Of a stretch of DNA of 56,688 nucleotides, positions 48,668 to 56,688 are shown in pieces. The notes beneath the pieces were generated by a model. The model saw nothing but the letters and a program-made list of their open reading frames with translations. It did no database searches and was not told the DNA's origin. Position 1 is the stretch's first letter. Every line of letters begins with the position of its first letter. A program made the position numbers and the translations under genes. Source of the stretch: Hominisplanchenecus faecis (GTDB taxonomy: Bacteria > Bacillota > Clostridia > Lachnospirales > Lachnospiraceae); NCBI RefSeq assembly GCF_020687205.1, contig NZ_JAJEQE010000017.1:1-56688 (forward strand), read 5' to 3'.

Positions 48668-49443
48668 CACAGGAGCAGAAGGGGAAAACTCCCGTTTTGG
48701 ATGTGCAGAACCTGACAAAAATCTATGACAATGGTGGAAAAGGGGACGGAAATGAAGTCCTCAAAAACGTAAACTTTACGATGAATGAGGGCGAATTTGT
48801 CTGCATCCTGGGACCGTCCGGATGTGGAAAGACTACGTTTCTTCGCTGCATCGGCGGTTTTGAAACCTTTGACGGAACGGTCAAAGTAAACGGAAAAGAG
48901 GTAACCGAGCCGGGGACGGATCGCATCATGGTTTTTCAGGACTTTAATCAGCTGCTTCCGTGGAAAACAGTAGAAAAAAATGTGCAGTACCCTCTGAAAA
49001 TACAGGGTTTAAAAGATAAAACAAAATTGCGGGAGATTTCAGATGCGGCACTTGAGAAAGTCGATTTGCTTTCTTCAAGAACGCTCTATCCGCATCAGCT
49101 TTCCGGCGGTATGAAACAGAGAGTGGCGATCGCCAAAGCACTGGCACTCAAGCCGCAGATCATTCTGATGGATGAGCCGTTCGCCAGTCTGGATGCCATG
49201 ACGCGAAATCATCTGCAGGAAGAGTTGATGAAGCTGCACCAGAAAGAAAAAGTAACCGTTATCTTTATCACGCACAATATCCAGGAGGCAGTCTGCCTGG
49301 GAACAAGGATCCTGGTCATGGCAAAGCAGGGCGGTATCAAGATGGATGTGCCAAATACGATTCCGAAACCAGTCACACCGGCATCGGAAGGCTATGGACA
49401 GATGTGGGATATGTTTAACAAAGCACTGCATCAGGAAGGTTAA
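48664..49443 (+). CDS. NitT/TauT-type ABC ATP-binding protein
   Basis: The 259-aa ATPase has Walker A GPSGCGKTT (about 49), Q-loop MVFQDFNQLLPWKT, signature LSGGMKQRV, and Walker B ILMDEPFASLD, followed by the H-loop ITHNIQEA. It energises import through the adjacent permease. Its ATG overlaps the permease stop codon. The MBOAT gene follows 13 bp downstream, implying a common transcript. Confidence 0.96.
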   Translation: MTQEQKGKTPVLDVQNLTKIYDNGGKGDGNEVLKNVNFTMNEGEFVCILGPSGCGKTTFLRCIGGFETFDGTVKVNGKEVTEPGTDRIMVFQDFNQLLPWKTVEKNVQYPLKIQGLKDKTKLREISDAALEKVDLLSSRTLYPHQLSGGMKQRVAIAKALALKPQIILMDEPFASLDAMTRNHLQEELMKLHQKEKVTVIFITHNIQEAVCLGTRILVMAKQGGIKMDVPNTIPKPVTPASEGYGQMWDMFNKALHQEG

Positions 49444-49456
49444 TAAGGGGAAAATC

Positions 49457-51049
49457 ATGTCGTACACATCATCAACATATCTGCTCTTTCTTGTGGCAGT
49501 ATTCTGTATTTATTATATCATAAGACCCCGGCACCGTATGTATGTGCTGCTTGTCGCAAATGTGATCTTCTATCTGGCAGCAGGCTTTGACCAGTTTCTG
49601 GTGCTGCTTCTGGCAACCGCAGTATCTTACGTTGTGGCATGCAAAATGGGGAAATTGCATGAAAAACTTGAAAAACAGAAACAGGAAGAAGGCCTTGACC
49701 GCAAACAGATCAAGCGGATAAAGGCAAACAACAAAAAACAGCGAAAACGGATCCTGATCTGGGGGCTGGTGCTCAATATCGGGATTCTGATCGTGTTCAA
49801 ATACACGAACTTTTTACTGAAGACCGGTTATTCTATTCTCGATCTTTTCGGGATCGGACACGGAGATGACCTGTTTAAATTGATTATGCCGCTTGGCATT
49901 TCCTTTTTCACATTTCAAATTCTGTCCTATCTGATCGATGTTTACAAGGGGAAAGTAAAGGCACAGAAGAATTTTCTAAAATATCTGCTTTATATTTCTT
50001 TCTTCCCAAGTGTCGTTCAGGGACCGATCCCGCGTTATGCAGATCTTGGCACACAGCTGTACGAAGAGCATCGTTTTGAGTATGATAACCTCAGGGACGG
50101 AGCACTTCTGATCCTCTGGGGATTTGCAAAGAAGCTGATCCTTGCAGAACGTCTCGGTACGTTTGTAGATCAGATCTATGGAAATTATACGCAGTACACC
50201 GGTATGCTCTTTTTCTTTGTGGCGACGGCAGCTTTTTCCATCCAGATCTACGCTGATTTCTCGGGATGTATGGATATCGCGACCGGAACGGCAAGACTGT
50301 TTGGCATCCGTCTGGCACCGAACTTTTTGCGTCCGTATTTTTCAAAGACGATGCCGGAGTTCTGGAGACGCTGGCATGTGACGCTTGGAAACTGGTTTAA
50401 AGACTATGTATTCTATCCGATCTCAATCTCCAAATTTTCACTGGATTTAAATAAAAAGGCGAGAAAACGTTTCGGCAATGAATTTGGAAGAATCGTCTCC
50501 TCAGCGATCCCGATCCTGGCGGTCTGGCTCCTGACCGGAATCTGGCACGGACCGGACTGGAAATATGTGACCTGGGGACTGTTTCACGGTATCCTGATCA
50601 TGCTGAGCATGATCTTCACACCATACAACGAAAAACTGGTGCAGAAATTACATATCAAAACAGAATGTTTCAGTTTCCGTCTTTTCCAGATGGGAAGAAC
50701 CTTCCTGCTTTGCTGTCTCGGACGAGTTTTCTTCCGGGCAGATGACTTTGCAAGTGCGGTCGGCATCTTAAAGAGAGCCTGCACCGGCATCGGATGGTAC
50801 CGCCTGGCAAACGGCAAAATTTATAACTATGGACTGAACCAGGCGAATATGACCGTTGTGATCGTTGCAATGCTGGTACTTCTGACCGTCAGTATCCTGC
50901 AGGAAAAGATGGATGTCCTGGAAGCACTGAAAAAACAGAATCTGGTCTTTCGCTGGGTACTGATCTATGCACTTCTGCTTGCGGTTGTTATCTTTGGCAT
51001 GTACGGCCCTGGGTATGATCCTTCCGCATTTATCTATGAGAAGTTTTAA
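49457..51049 (+). CDS. MBOAT-family O-acyltransferase, DltB/AlgI-like
   Basis: The 530-aa polytopic protein has about 11 TM segments with the DltB/AlgI motifs SFFTFQILSYLIDVYKGK, FPSVVQGPIPRY, MPEFWRRWHVTLGNWFKDYVFYP and LTGIWHGPDWKYVTWGLFHG. H364 is the conserved MBOAT histidine. It would carry an acyl group across the membrane onto an envelope polymer. Start at ATG 49457 after AAGGGG, 13 bp after the ATPase. An SGNH gene follows 15 bp later, as in dlt and alginate acetylation operons. Confidence 0.93.
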   Translation: MSYTSSTYLLFLVAVFCIYYIIRPRHRMYVLLVANVIFYLAAGFDQFLVLLLATAVSYVVACKMGKLHEKLEKQKQEEGLDRKQIKRIKANNKKQRKRILIWGLVLNIGILIVFKYTNFLLKTGYSILDLFGIGHGDDLFKLIMPLGISFFTFQILSYLIDVYKGKVKAQKNFLKYLLYISFFPSVVQGPIPRYADLGTQLYEEHRFEYDNLRDGALLILWGFAKKLILAERLGTFVDQIYGNYTQYTGMLFFFVATAAFSIQIYADFSGCMDIATGTARLFGIRLAPNFLRPYFSKTMPEFWRRWHVTLGNWFKDYVFYPISISKFSLDLNKKARKRFGNEFGRIVSSAIPILAVWLLTGIWHGPDWKYVTWGLFHGILIMLSMIFTPYNEKLVQKLHIKTECFSFRLFQMGRTFLLCCLGRVFFRADDFASAVGILKRACTGIGWYRLANGKIYNYGLNQANMTVVIVAMLVLLTVSILQEKMDVLEALKKQNLVFRWVLIYALLLAVVIFGMYGPGYDPSAFIYEKF

Positions 51050-51064
51050 GGGGAGGCGTGGCAG

Positions 51065-52159
51065 ATGAAGATAAAAAAGCAGATCAAATACATTTTCGGA
51101 ACCGCTGTATTTCTTGCAATCGCAGCAGTTCTGCTGACGCTGACCACTTATGTGATGCGTCCGACGGACAAAGATTTTTTCAGGGCGAGAGTAGCTGGAT
51201 TTTATGCAGAAGACAGAGACAGCCTGGATGTGGTAGGCTTTGGGAGCAGTGCACTTTACCGTTATCTGAACAGTCCGCTGCTCTGGAAACAGCAGGGCAT
51301 CACATCCTACGGGATCGCCACGGCAGCCCAGCCGGTCTATGTGATACCGTCACTGATCGATGAAGTGGAAAAAACACAGTCACCGCAGCTGTATATTATA
51401 GAAACCAGACGTTTTACAGATACAGACAATGAAGTGATCAAAGAAAATCGTCTTCGCCAGATCGCAGATAATATGAAAGTTTCCTGGAACCGTTTTAAGA
51501 TGGTCACAGAACTGACCGAAGGATTTGAAGATCGGCTCAGCTATGGTTTTGACCTGATAAAATACCATGGAAACTGGGAAAATCTGACAGAAGAATCCTG
51601 GGAATATCTGTTTAATGCAAAAGAACATCCGCTGAAAGGATGGTCGGTCAACAGCCGTCATAAGATCCTAAGTTATCTGGATGTGAAAGACATTACCGGA
51701 GAAATACCGATCACAGAAAAATCCGAAAAAGAACTGCGGGAAATTATAGAAAAATGTAAAAAAGAAAATATTCAGGTACTTTTTGTGGCAACACCATGGC
51801 AGGTGACAGAGGAAGAACATCAGAAAGACAATTATATCAAACGCATTGTGGAAGAAGCAGGCTTCCGGTTCCTGGACGGCAATTACTATGCAGAAGAAAT
51901 GGGGCTGGAATATAACGTGGATTTTTACAATCCAAAGCATACCAATGCGATCGGTGCAGCGAAATTTACCACATACCTGGGCAATTATATCAGGGAACAT
52001 TATGATATTAAGACCGACCACAGCGAAGAGGTGGCGGCAAGCTGGGATAAGGCGGCCGAAAAAGAAGAAAAAGAATATGAGAAGGCAGCCGAAAAGATAC
52101 TGAAAAAGGCAGTAAAAGCAATCAAAGCAGCAAAGGCTGATCAGACAGAGCAGTACTAG
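51065..52159 (+). CDS. Membrane-anchored SGNH-like protein, DltD/AlgJ-like
   Basis: The 364-aa protein has an N-terminal TM segment (about 10-30) and an extracellular SGNH-like domain. VVGFGSSALYRY holds the candidate nucleophile serine (61 or 62), and DFYNPKHTNAIG supplies the Asp and His of the last block. DltD and AlgJ/X proteins pair with MBOATs to pass acyl groups to wall polymers, so it likely does the same here. The C-terminus is a Lys/Glu/Ala helix. It starts at ATG 51065 after GGGGAGG, 15 bp after the MBOAT gene. Confidence 0.85.
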   Translation: MKIKKQIKYIFGTAVFLAIAAVLLTLTTYVMRPTDKDFFRARVAGFYAEDRDSLDVVGFGSSALYRYLNSPLLWKQQGITSYGIATAAQPVYVIPSLIDEVEKTQSPQLYIIETRRFTDTDNEVIKENRLRQIADNMKVSWNRFKMVTELTEGFEDRLSYGFDLIKYHGNWENLTEESWEYLFNAKEHPLKGWSVNSRHKILSYLDVKDITGEIPITEKSEKELREIIEKCKKENIQVLFVATPWQVTEEEHQKDNYIKRIVEEAGFRFLDGNYYAEEMGLEYNVDFYNPKHTNAIGAAKFTTYLGNYIREHYDIKTDHSEEVAASWDKAAEKEEKEYEKAAEKILKKAVKAIKAAKADQTEQY

Positions 52160-52237
52160 TACAGCCGAAGAAAAGATTGATTTATGAAGTTTAAAGCGAA
52201 AACAGAAAGATCAGATCAAAAGAAAGAAGGGGAGCAT

Positions 52238-53755
52238 ATGGTAAGATCCATCGTGGAAGCACTGGCAGAATATGCAAAAGTACAGCCGGACAAACTGTTT
52301 CTGGCAGATGGAAAAGTGGAACTGACTTATCTGGATGCCTGGAAATGTGTGTACGGTTATGCCGTGCATTTAAGAGAACTTGGCATCCGAAGAGGAGACC
52401 ATGTCGTTGTGCGAAACTCACAAAATGCCCAGCTGGTGATCAGTCAACTGGCGATCCAGCTTGTCGGAGCAGTCTTTGTGCCGATTGAGAAGAATGCGGC
52501 AGATGACCGCATCGCAGAGATCATCGGGGCAGTGGAGGCAAAATTATATCTGGCAGCGAAGCAGGGTGAGTTTTCTTGCAAATGGGAAACAATAAAAGAT
52601 GTATTATCGTATAAAATGGACGATGCCGCAGAAATGCGAATATCCGAAAGCGATGATGAAAATGGAGACAGTTTTCGCTTTCCTGAGCCTGAAGAAACCG
52701 CAGAAGTTCTCTTTACAACCGGAACAACCGGAAAATCCAAGGGCATTGAGCTTACTTATGAGAGTGTGATCGCCGTTTCTGAAAATGTGATTGGTTCCGT
52801 CGAAATGAAAAAAGACAGTGTCGAACTGATACCGGTACCCCTGAGCCATTCGCACGGACTTCGCCGCTATTATTCCAATATTTTAAATGGCGGCAGCGTG
52901 GTGATCATCGACGGCGTGATCTTTACAAAGAAATTTTTCGGAGCGATCGAAAAATATCATGTGACAGCGATAGACCTTGTACCGGCAGCACTGGCGGCAC
53001 TGTTCAAGTTAAGCGGAGATAAACTCGGTGAATATGCAGACCAGCTCGATTATGTGCAGCTTGGTTCCGCACCGATCCCGAACCACGACAAGGAGCATCT
53101 GCGAGAGCTTCTTCCGAACACACGCCTCTATAATTTTTACGGAACAACAGAGTCCGGATGCTCTTGTATCCTGGATTTCAATGCAATGCCGGATAAGAAA
53201 AACTGCATCGGAAAACCGTCCTGCCATGCAGAATTTGTCTTTTTTGATGAGCAGGGCAATGCAATCGATGCGACCGAAGAGACACCGGGCTTTCTCGCCT
53301 GCCGCGGAACTATGAATATGAAGGGTTATTATCATGAACCGCAGCTCAATCAGGAAATCATGCGTGATGACTATATCTGCACCAAAGATCTTGCTTATGT
53401 GGGCGAGGACGGACTGATCTATATGCTGGGCAGAAAAGATGATGTCATCATAACCGGCGGCAACAAAGTCGCTCCGGATGAGATTGAAGAGATCGCCGGG
53501 GGATTTGAAGGAATAGCCGACTGTGCCTGCATTCCGGTGCCACATCCGCTCCTTGGGGCAGAGCCAAAGCTCTTTGTGGAGATGGAAAACGGTGCCGCAT
53601 TTGATGAGCAGGGCATTTATGAGTATCTGCAAGGCAAACTGGAGGCATATAAAGTGCCAAAACTCATCGAGCAGATCGACAAGATCCCGAGAACCTATAA
53701 CGGAAAATTGCAGCGTAAAAAACTGATCGAAGCCGAGAAAGAAAAGACAGAGTAA
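52238..53755 (+). CDS. AMP-dependent acyl ligase of a Dlt-like cassette
   Basis: The 505-aa enzyme belongs to the adenylate-forming family. It has LFTTGTTGKSKG (P-loop), NFYGTTESG and the hinge LGRKDDVIITGGNKVAPDEI with the catalytic-lysine region IPRTYNGKLQRK. That GRxDDxIxxGGxKVxPxEI hinge matches acyl-CoA or fatty-acyl ligases. DltA-type ligases normally have GRxDFQIKLxGYRxE. It should therefore load a carboxylic acid onto the downstream carrier protein. Start at 52238 after GAAGGGGAG; an ATG 18 codons earlier lacks one. Confidence 0.88.
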   Translation: MVRSIVEALAEYAKVQPDKLFLADGKVELTYLDAWKCVYGYAVHLRELGIRRGDHVVVRNSQNAQLVISQLAIQLVGAVFVPIEKNAADDRIAEIIGAVEAKLYLAAKQGEFSCKWETIKDVLSYKMDDAAEMRISESDDENGDSFRFPEPEETAEVLFTTGTTGKSKGIELTYESVIAVSENVIGSVEMKKDSVELIPVPLSHSHGLRRYYSNILNGGSVVIIDGVIFTKKFFGAIEKYHVTAIDLVPAALAALFKLSGDKLGEYADQLDYVQLGSAPIPNHDKEHLRELLPNTRLYNFYGTTESGCSCILDFNAMPDKKNCIGKPSCHAEFVFFDEQGNAIDATEETPGFLACRGTMNMKGYYHEPQLNQEIMRDDYICTKDLAYVGEDGLIYMLGRKDDVIITGGNKVAPDEIEEIAGGFEGIADCACIPVPHPLLGAEPKLFVEMENGAAFDEQGIYEYLQGKLEAYKVPKLIEQIDKIPRTYNGKLQRKKLIEAEKEKTE

Positions 53756-53808
53756 AAACCGGACTGTTATATTAAAAAAATAATACAAAATCAAAGGAGA
53801 CAAAAACC

Positions 53809-54036
53809 ATGAACGAATTATTAGACATCTTAAAAGAAGCAATGCCGAAAGTAGACTGGGAAAACGGAGAAGACCTCGTAGATGACGGAGTGATCGACTC
53901 CATGGACGTTGTAACGATCATCTCAGAGATCACCGATGCGTATGATATCGAGATTCCATCCGAAGAAATGGAACCGGAAAACTTCAATTCCGCAAAGGCA
54001 ATCTATGAAATGATCCAGAGACTGGAAGAAGAATAA
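53809..54036 (+). CDS. Acyl carrier protein of the Dlt-like cassette
   Basis: The 75-aa acidic protein has the carrier motif LVDDGVIDSMDVV with S31 as the phosphopantetheine site. Helical length and charge fit acyl carrier proteins and DltC-like proteins. It would receive the acyl group from the ligase and give it to the MBOAT. It starts at the ATG after AAAGGAGAC, 53 bp after the ligase. It ends 17 bp before the convergent aldehyde dehydrogenase gene. Confidence 0.92.
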   Translation: MNELLDILKEAMPKVDWENGEDLVDDGVIDSMDVVTIISEITDAYDIEIPSEEMEPENFNSAKAIYEMIQRLEEE

Positions 54037-54053
54037 AATTTATCTGTTCTTAT

Positions 54054-55433
54054 CTATCCAAGCACTTTTTTCAAAAGCCACTTTTTGACCGGACGATAAG
54101 GCTGATACCGCACCGGAAGATCGATCCATGTTTTTTTATCGACGATGCTTTTGGTGTGGGAGAAGGTTTCAAACCCGTCTTTTCCGTGGTAGCTTCCCAT
54201 GCCGCTTTCGCCGCAGCCGCCAAATCCCATGTACGGGGTGGCGAGGTGGATGATGGTATCGTTGACACAGCCGCCGCCAAACTGACATTTTGCGGTCACT
54301 TTCTCTATATTTTCTTTCTTTTTACTGAAAAGATAGAGGGCGAGCGGACATTCCATGGAATTGATCCTGGCGATTGCTTCATCCAGTGTGCAGTAAGTGA
54401 TGACCGGCAGGAGCGGTCCGAAGATCTCTTCCTGCATGATAGCATCTTCAAAGGTCACGTGGTCAAGAAGGGTCGGAGCGATCTGGAGAGTATCCGGATT
54501 GACATTTCCGCCAAAGATTACTTTTTCAGGATTGAGCAGTCTTCGGATGCGTTCAAAATGTTTTTGGTTTATGATCTTTCCGTAGGAAGGATTTTTCAGA
54601 GGCTCACTGCCGAACTGTTTCGTGATCTGACGTTTCAGTTCGCAGATCAGAGCCTCTTTTCTTTTTTCATCACAGTAAATATAATCTGGGGCAACGCAGG
54701 TCTGTCCGCAGTTTAAAAATTTCCCGAATACGATGCGTCTGGCGGCGAGTGCAAGATCGGCACTTTCATCGACCAGACACGGGCTTTTGCCGCCAAGTTC
54801 CAGTGTTACAGGAGTCAGGTGCGAAGAAGCCTGCCGCATCACTTCCCTTCCGACCGTTTTGCTTCCGGTGAAAAAGATATAGTCAAAATGCTGCTCAAGC
54901 AGGGCAGTATTTTCAGAGCGTCCTCCGGTGATCACTGTCAGGTATTTTGCCGGAAAATAGCGATGGATCAGTTTTGCAAGCAGATCGCTGCAGGCAGGAG
55001 AGTAGGCACTTGGCTTTAAGATCACCGTATTTCCGGCTGCAATGGCATCAATAAGCGGATCAAGAGTCAGCAGGATCGGATAATTCCAGGGACTTATGAT
55101 CAGTGTGACGCCGTAAGGAGAAGGTTTTCGGTAGCTTCTGGAGCAGAACTGTGCCAGCGGTGTTCTGACATCCTGCTCTTTTGCAAATGAGCGGATATGG
55201 CGGAGCATATAGTGGATCTCATCCAGAACAAGACCCGTCTCGCACATATAACTTTCAAAAGAACTCTTTTTCAGATCGAGCAGAAGAGCTGCCTCGATCT
55301 CTTTTTCGTGGCGGCGGATCATATGCTGCAGCCGTTTCAGTGCGGCGATGCGAAAAGAGACATCCAGTGTCGTTCCGGTGTGAAAAAACGCACGCTGGCG
55401 GTCGATGATTTTTTTCATTTCTGTGTTTTCCAT
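54054..55433 (-). CDS. NAD(P)-dependent class 3 aldehyde dehydrogenase
   Basis: The 459-aa enzyme oxidises aldehydes to acids in the cytosol or at the membrane. It matches ALDH3 in length, with IISPWNYPILLTLDPLIDAIAAGN, LKPSAYSPA, IFFTGSKTVGREVM, the catalytic glutamate in LELGGKSP and the catalytic cysteine in NCGQTCVAPD. The basic C-terminus (PVKKWLLKKVLG) resembles membrane-associated ALDH3 members. GAAGGGA precedes the ATG at 55433. It is alone on the minus strand and converges on the acyl carrier gene. The aldehyde is unknown. Confidence 0.94.
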   Translation of the reverse strand: MENTEMKKIIDRQRAFFHTGTTLDVSFRIAALKRLQHMIRRHEKEIEAALLLDLKKSSFESYMCETGLVLDEIHYMLRHIRSFAKEQDVRTPLAQFCSRSYRKPSPYGVTLIISPWNYPILLTLDPLIDAIAAGNTVILKPSAYSPACSDLLAKLIHRYFPAKYLTVITGGRSENTALLEQHFDYIFFTGSKTVGREVMRQASSHLTPVTLELGGKSPCLVDESADLALAARRIVFGKFLNCGQTCVAPDYIYCDEKRKEALICELKRQITKQFGSEPLKNPSYGKIINQKHFERIRRLLNPEKVIFGGNVNPDTLQIAPTLLDHVTFEDAIMQEEIFGPLLPVITYCTLDEAIARINSMECPLALYLFSKKKENIEKVTAKCQFGGGCVNDTIIHLATPYMGFGGCGESGMGSYHGKDGFETFSHTKSIVDKKTWIDLPVRYQPYRPVKKWLLKKVLG

Positions 55434-55510
55434 AATGAATCCCTTCTATATGATAATAACAGTCAAATATTAGCAGTCAGAGGATGCCTGCGAATTTATC
55501 GATAGTTCAC

Positions 55511-55543
55511 GGATGCCTGCGAATTGCTTTGTAACAGAGTAAC
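55511..55543 (-). repeat. Repeat family 2, copy C
   Basis: On the minus strand it reads GTTACTCTGTTAC, AAAGCAATTCGCAGGCATCC. A truncated unit (GGATGCCTGCGAATT) precedes it at 55482-55496, so the element is partly duplicated. Confidence 0.65.
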
Positions 55544-55581
55544 TTTTGCAATCTACGATCCGCTTCGGTCGGCACTAAACG

Positions 55582-55623
55582 ATGGTCTATGGCATCAGGT
55601 ACTCTGACCATAGCATGTTTTTT
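55582..55623 (+). terminator. Terminator-like hairpin
   Basis: ATGGTC (55582-55587) pairs with GACCAT (55606-55611) and a run of T's follows. It lies before the promoter at 55644, so it would insulate the SGNH gene. Confidence 0.5.
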
Positions 55624-55643
55624 AATTCTGTGCAAGCCTGTAC

Positions 55644-55672
55644 TTGACAAATGGAAAAGAATAATATATAGT
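55644..55672 (+). promoter_or_regulatory. Strong promoter of the SGNH esterase gene
   Basis: TTGACA (55644-55649), a 17-bp spacer and TATAGT (55667-55672). It predicts a leader of about 134 nt containing the tandem repeat. Confidence 0.75.
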
Positions 55673-55762
55673 AAACATATCAAATTAATAGGAATATAAA
55701 ACGAAGCAAAAAGCGAAAATAAGAAATAGGTCAAAAAGAAATAAACAAACGAAAAAAAGCAA

Positions 55763-55794
55763 AGCAAAACAGCAAAACAGCAAAACAGCAAAAC
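55763..55794 (+). repeat. Four tandem copies of AGCAAAAC in the esterase leader
   Basis: Four perfect 8-bp units lie directly before the ribosome binding site of the esterase gene, preceded by a partial unit. Confidence 0.9.
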
Positions 55795-55812
55795 AGAAAG
55801 AAGGATATGGAT

Positions 55813-56475
55813 ATGAGACAGATTTTATGCTTTGGTGATTCAAACACGTACGGATTGATCCCCGGAACAGCGAACCGTTACAGCTGGGGAACGAGGTGGA
55901 CCAGTATTTTAGATGAAAAGATGCAGTTTTACGGCTATCGGGTCGCAGAGGAAGGACTGTGCGGCAGAACGACTATGTTTGCAGATGCTTACCGTTCCGG
56001 AAGAAGTGGGATCGATATGCTGCCGGCCATCCTGGAGACGCACCGCCCGCTGGAACTGGTGGTTCTTATGCTCGGGACAAACGACTGCAAAGCGGCTTAT
56101 GAGACGACACCGGAGAAGATCGGCGTGGGCATTGAGCGTCTTCTGGATCAGATCTGGAGGGAAAGAGAGGATCTTCCGGTGCTTTTGATCTCACCGATCC
56201 ATCTTGGAGCAGATGTGGAGAAATACGACCGGGAATTTGACCGCCGTTCCGTAGAAGTGTCAAAAGGTCTGAAAAGAGTCTATGAACAGATCGCAAAAAC
56301 AAGAGGCATTGCATTTCTGGCGGCATCGGATGTGGCACTGCCGGGGGAAAAGGATCAGGAGCATATGACAAGAGAAGGACATGCAGCACTGGCAGAGGCA
56401 GTTTTTGAAAAAGTGAGGGAAATTCTGCTGGAGAAAGAAGATTCCAGGCTGATCGGCCATGTTTTTTGTGCATAA
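55813..56475 (+). CDS. SGNH/GDSL-type esterase or hydrolase
   Basis: The 220-aa cytosolic protein has the SGNH blocks: CFGDSNTYG with nucleophile S10, the glycine block (NxGL-like EEGLCGRTT), LGTND and EHMTREGHAAL with the catalytic His. It likely removes acyl groups from a carbohydrate or lipid and resembles arylesterase/acetylesterase members. No signal peptide is visible. ATG 55813 has GAAGG at about 8 nt and is preferred to the in-frame ATG at 55807, which is too close. It is preceded by a strong promoter and a tandem repeat. Confidence 0.88.
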   Translation: MRQILCFGDSNTYGLIPGTANRYSWGTRWTSILDEKMQFYGYRVAEEGLCGRTTMFADAYRSGRSGIDMLPAILETHRPLELVVLMLGTNDCKAAYETTPEKIGVGIERLLDQIWREREDLPVLLISPIHLGADVEKYDREFDRRSVEVSKGLKRVYEQIAKTRGIAFLAASDVALPGEKDQEHMTREGHAALAEAVFEKVREILLEKEDSRLIGHVFCA

Positions 56476-56478
56476 GTA

Positions 56479-56507
56479 TTGACAGATTGAGAATCGGGTG
56501 TTATAGT
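56479..56507 (+). promoter_or_regulatory. Strong promoter reading out of the window
   Basis: TTGACA (56479-56484), a 17-bp spacer and TATAGT (56502-56507). GTTCTGATAGAAC (56506-56518), a small palindrome, overlaps the -10 end and predicted start. The gene it serves would lie beyond the right edge. Confidence 0.65.
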
Positions 56508-56564
56508 TCTGATAGAACAAAAATATCCGATCATATGATGTGGGTGTCAAAAGTCCCTAACTAT

Positions 56565-56599
56565 GATGCCTACGGATTGTTCCGTGCGTTGCACTCCCA
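56565..56599 (-). repeat. Repeat family 2, copy D (diverged)
   Basis: On the minus strand it reads GGGAGTGCAACGCACGGAAC, AATCCGTAGGCATC. It keeps the GGCATC end and the paired-arm layout but has diverged in the middle. Confidence 0.5.
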
Positions 56600-56624
56600 C
56601 AATCCTCTCCGGTATTCGCATATC

Positions 56625-56673
56625 GTGGGATTATCATCCCACTTTTATGTCTACGCTCCGCTTCGGTCGGAGC
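56625..56673 (+). terminator. Two short hairpins at the right edge
   Basis: GTGGGATTATCATCCCAC (56625-56642) is followed by TTTTAT. GCTCCGCTTCGGTCGGAGC (56655-56673) forms a second hairpin and shares CCGCTTCGGTCGG with 55560-55572. The first may be a weak terminator. Confidence 0.45.
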
Positions 56674-56688
56674 AAAACGAACATCCAC

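Larger units (their letters stand above)
55434..55812. other. Intergenic region between aldehyde dehydrogenase and SGNH esterase genes
   Basis: This 379-bp gap holds a partial and a full family 2 repeat (55482-55543), a CCGCTTCGGTCGG tag (55560-55572), a hairpin with a T-run (55582-55623), a strong plus-strand promoter (55644-55672) and an 8-bp tandem repeat (55763-55794). No gene is seen. Confidence 0.65.

Overview
The window looks like a chromosomal segment of a spore-forming, anaerobic gut Firmicute, most likely a Lachnospiraceae (Blautia/Mediterraneibacter/Dorea-like). The pointers are moderate GC, strong AGGAGG ribosome binding sites, a YyaC-type sporulation protein, a SleB-like hydrolase, an L-box lysine riboswitch, a flavodiiron/rubredoxin/NADH-oxidoreductase fusion, and very large secreted glycosidases with ricin, Big_2, NPCBM and FnIII modules. 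No rRNA, tRNA, CRISPR array, IS element or phage was seen. The genus is an inference.

Layout. (1) 0-8.3 kb, housekeeping: typA (minus strand), an SSB-like protein, a corrinoid adenosyltransferase, a lysine riboswitch with dapA-dapB, a lipoprotein with a duplicated domain, a flavodoxin and a YbaK deacylase. (2) 8.3-29 kb, a glycan-degradation locus: a DUF4091/GH123-like protein, two giant GH2 enzymes (2171 and 1996 aa) sharing a nearly identical 1-kb 3' end, and between them a solitary extracellular solute-binding lipoprotein, a 7TMR-DISM histidine kinase (frameshifted at its H-box) and a response regulator with a SARP-type output domain. Direct repeats typical of SARP sites lie just in front of the second GH2 gene, and a MerR-type promoter lies in front of the first. 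(3) 29-33.3 kb, oxygen defence: a Crp/Fnr-type regulator divergent from a class-F-like flavodiiron protein, with a perfect palindrome at -41.5 of the predicted start. (4) 33.5-41.6 kb, core genes: pfk, dnaX-ybaB-recR, yyaC, a LysM membrane protein, a DUF5711-like protein and cvpA. (5) 41.8-46.6 kb: a SleB-like hydrolase, then a TetR regulator, a small coiled-coil protein and an MMPL exporter. (6) 46.9-54 kb, seven closely spaced genes: a NitT/TauT-type ABC importer followed by MBOAT, SGNH, AMP-ligase and acyl-carrier genes. This is a Dlt-like envelope acylation cassette whose ligase does not carry the DltA-type motif. (7) 54-56.5 kb: a class 3 aldehyde dehydrogenase (minus strand) and an SGNH esterase.

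Three families of small intergenic repeats run through the window. The clearest is a ~70-bp palindrome in three copies, with paired changes that preserve the hairpin. The most interesting leads are the sugar-sensing cassette with its SARP-like site, the dockerin plus cohesin-like pair within one GH2 enzyme, the acylation cassette coupled to an importer, and the Fnr-type control of the flavodiiron fusion.
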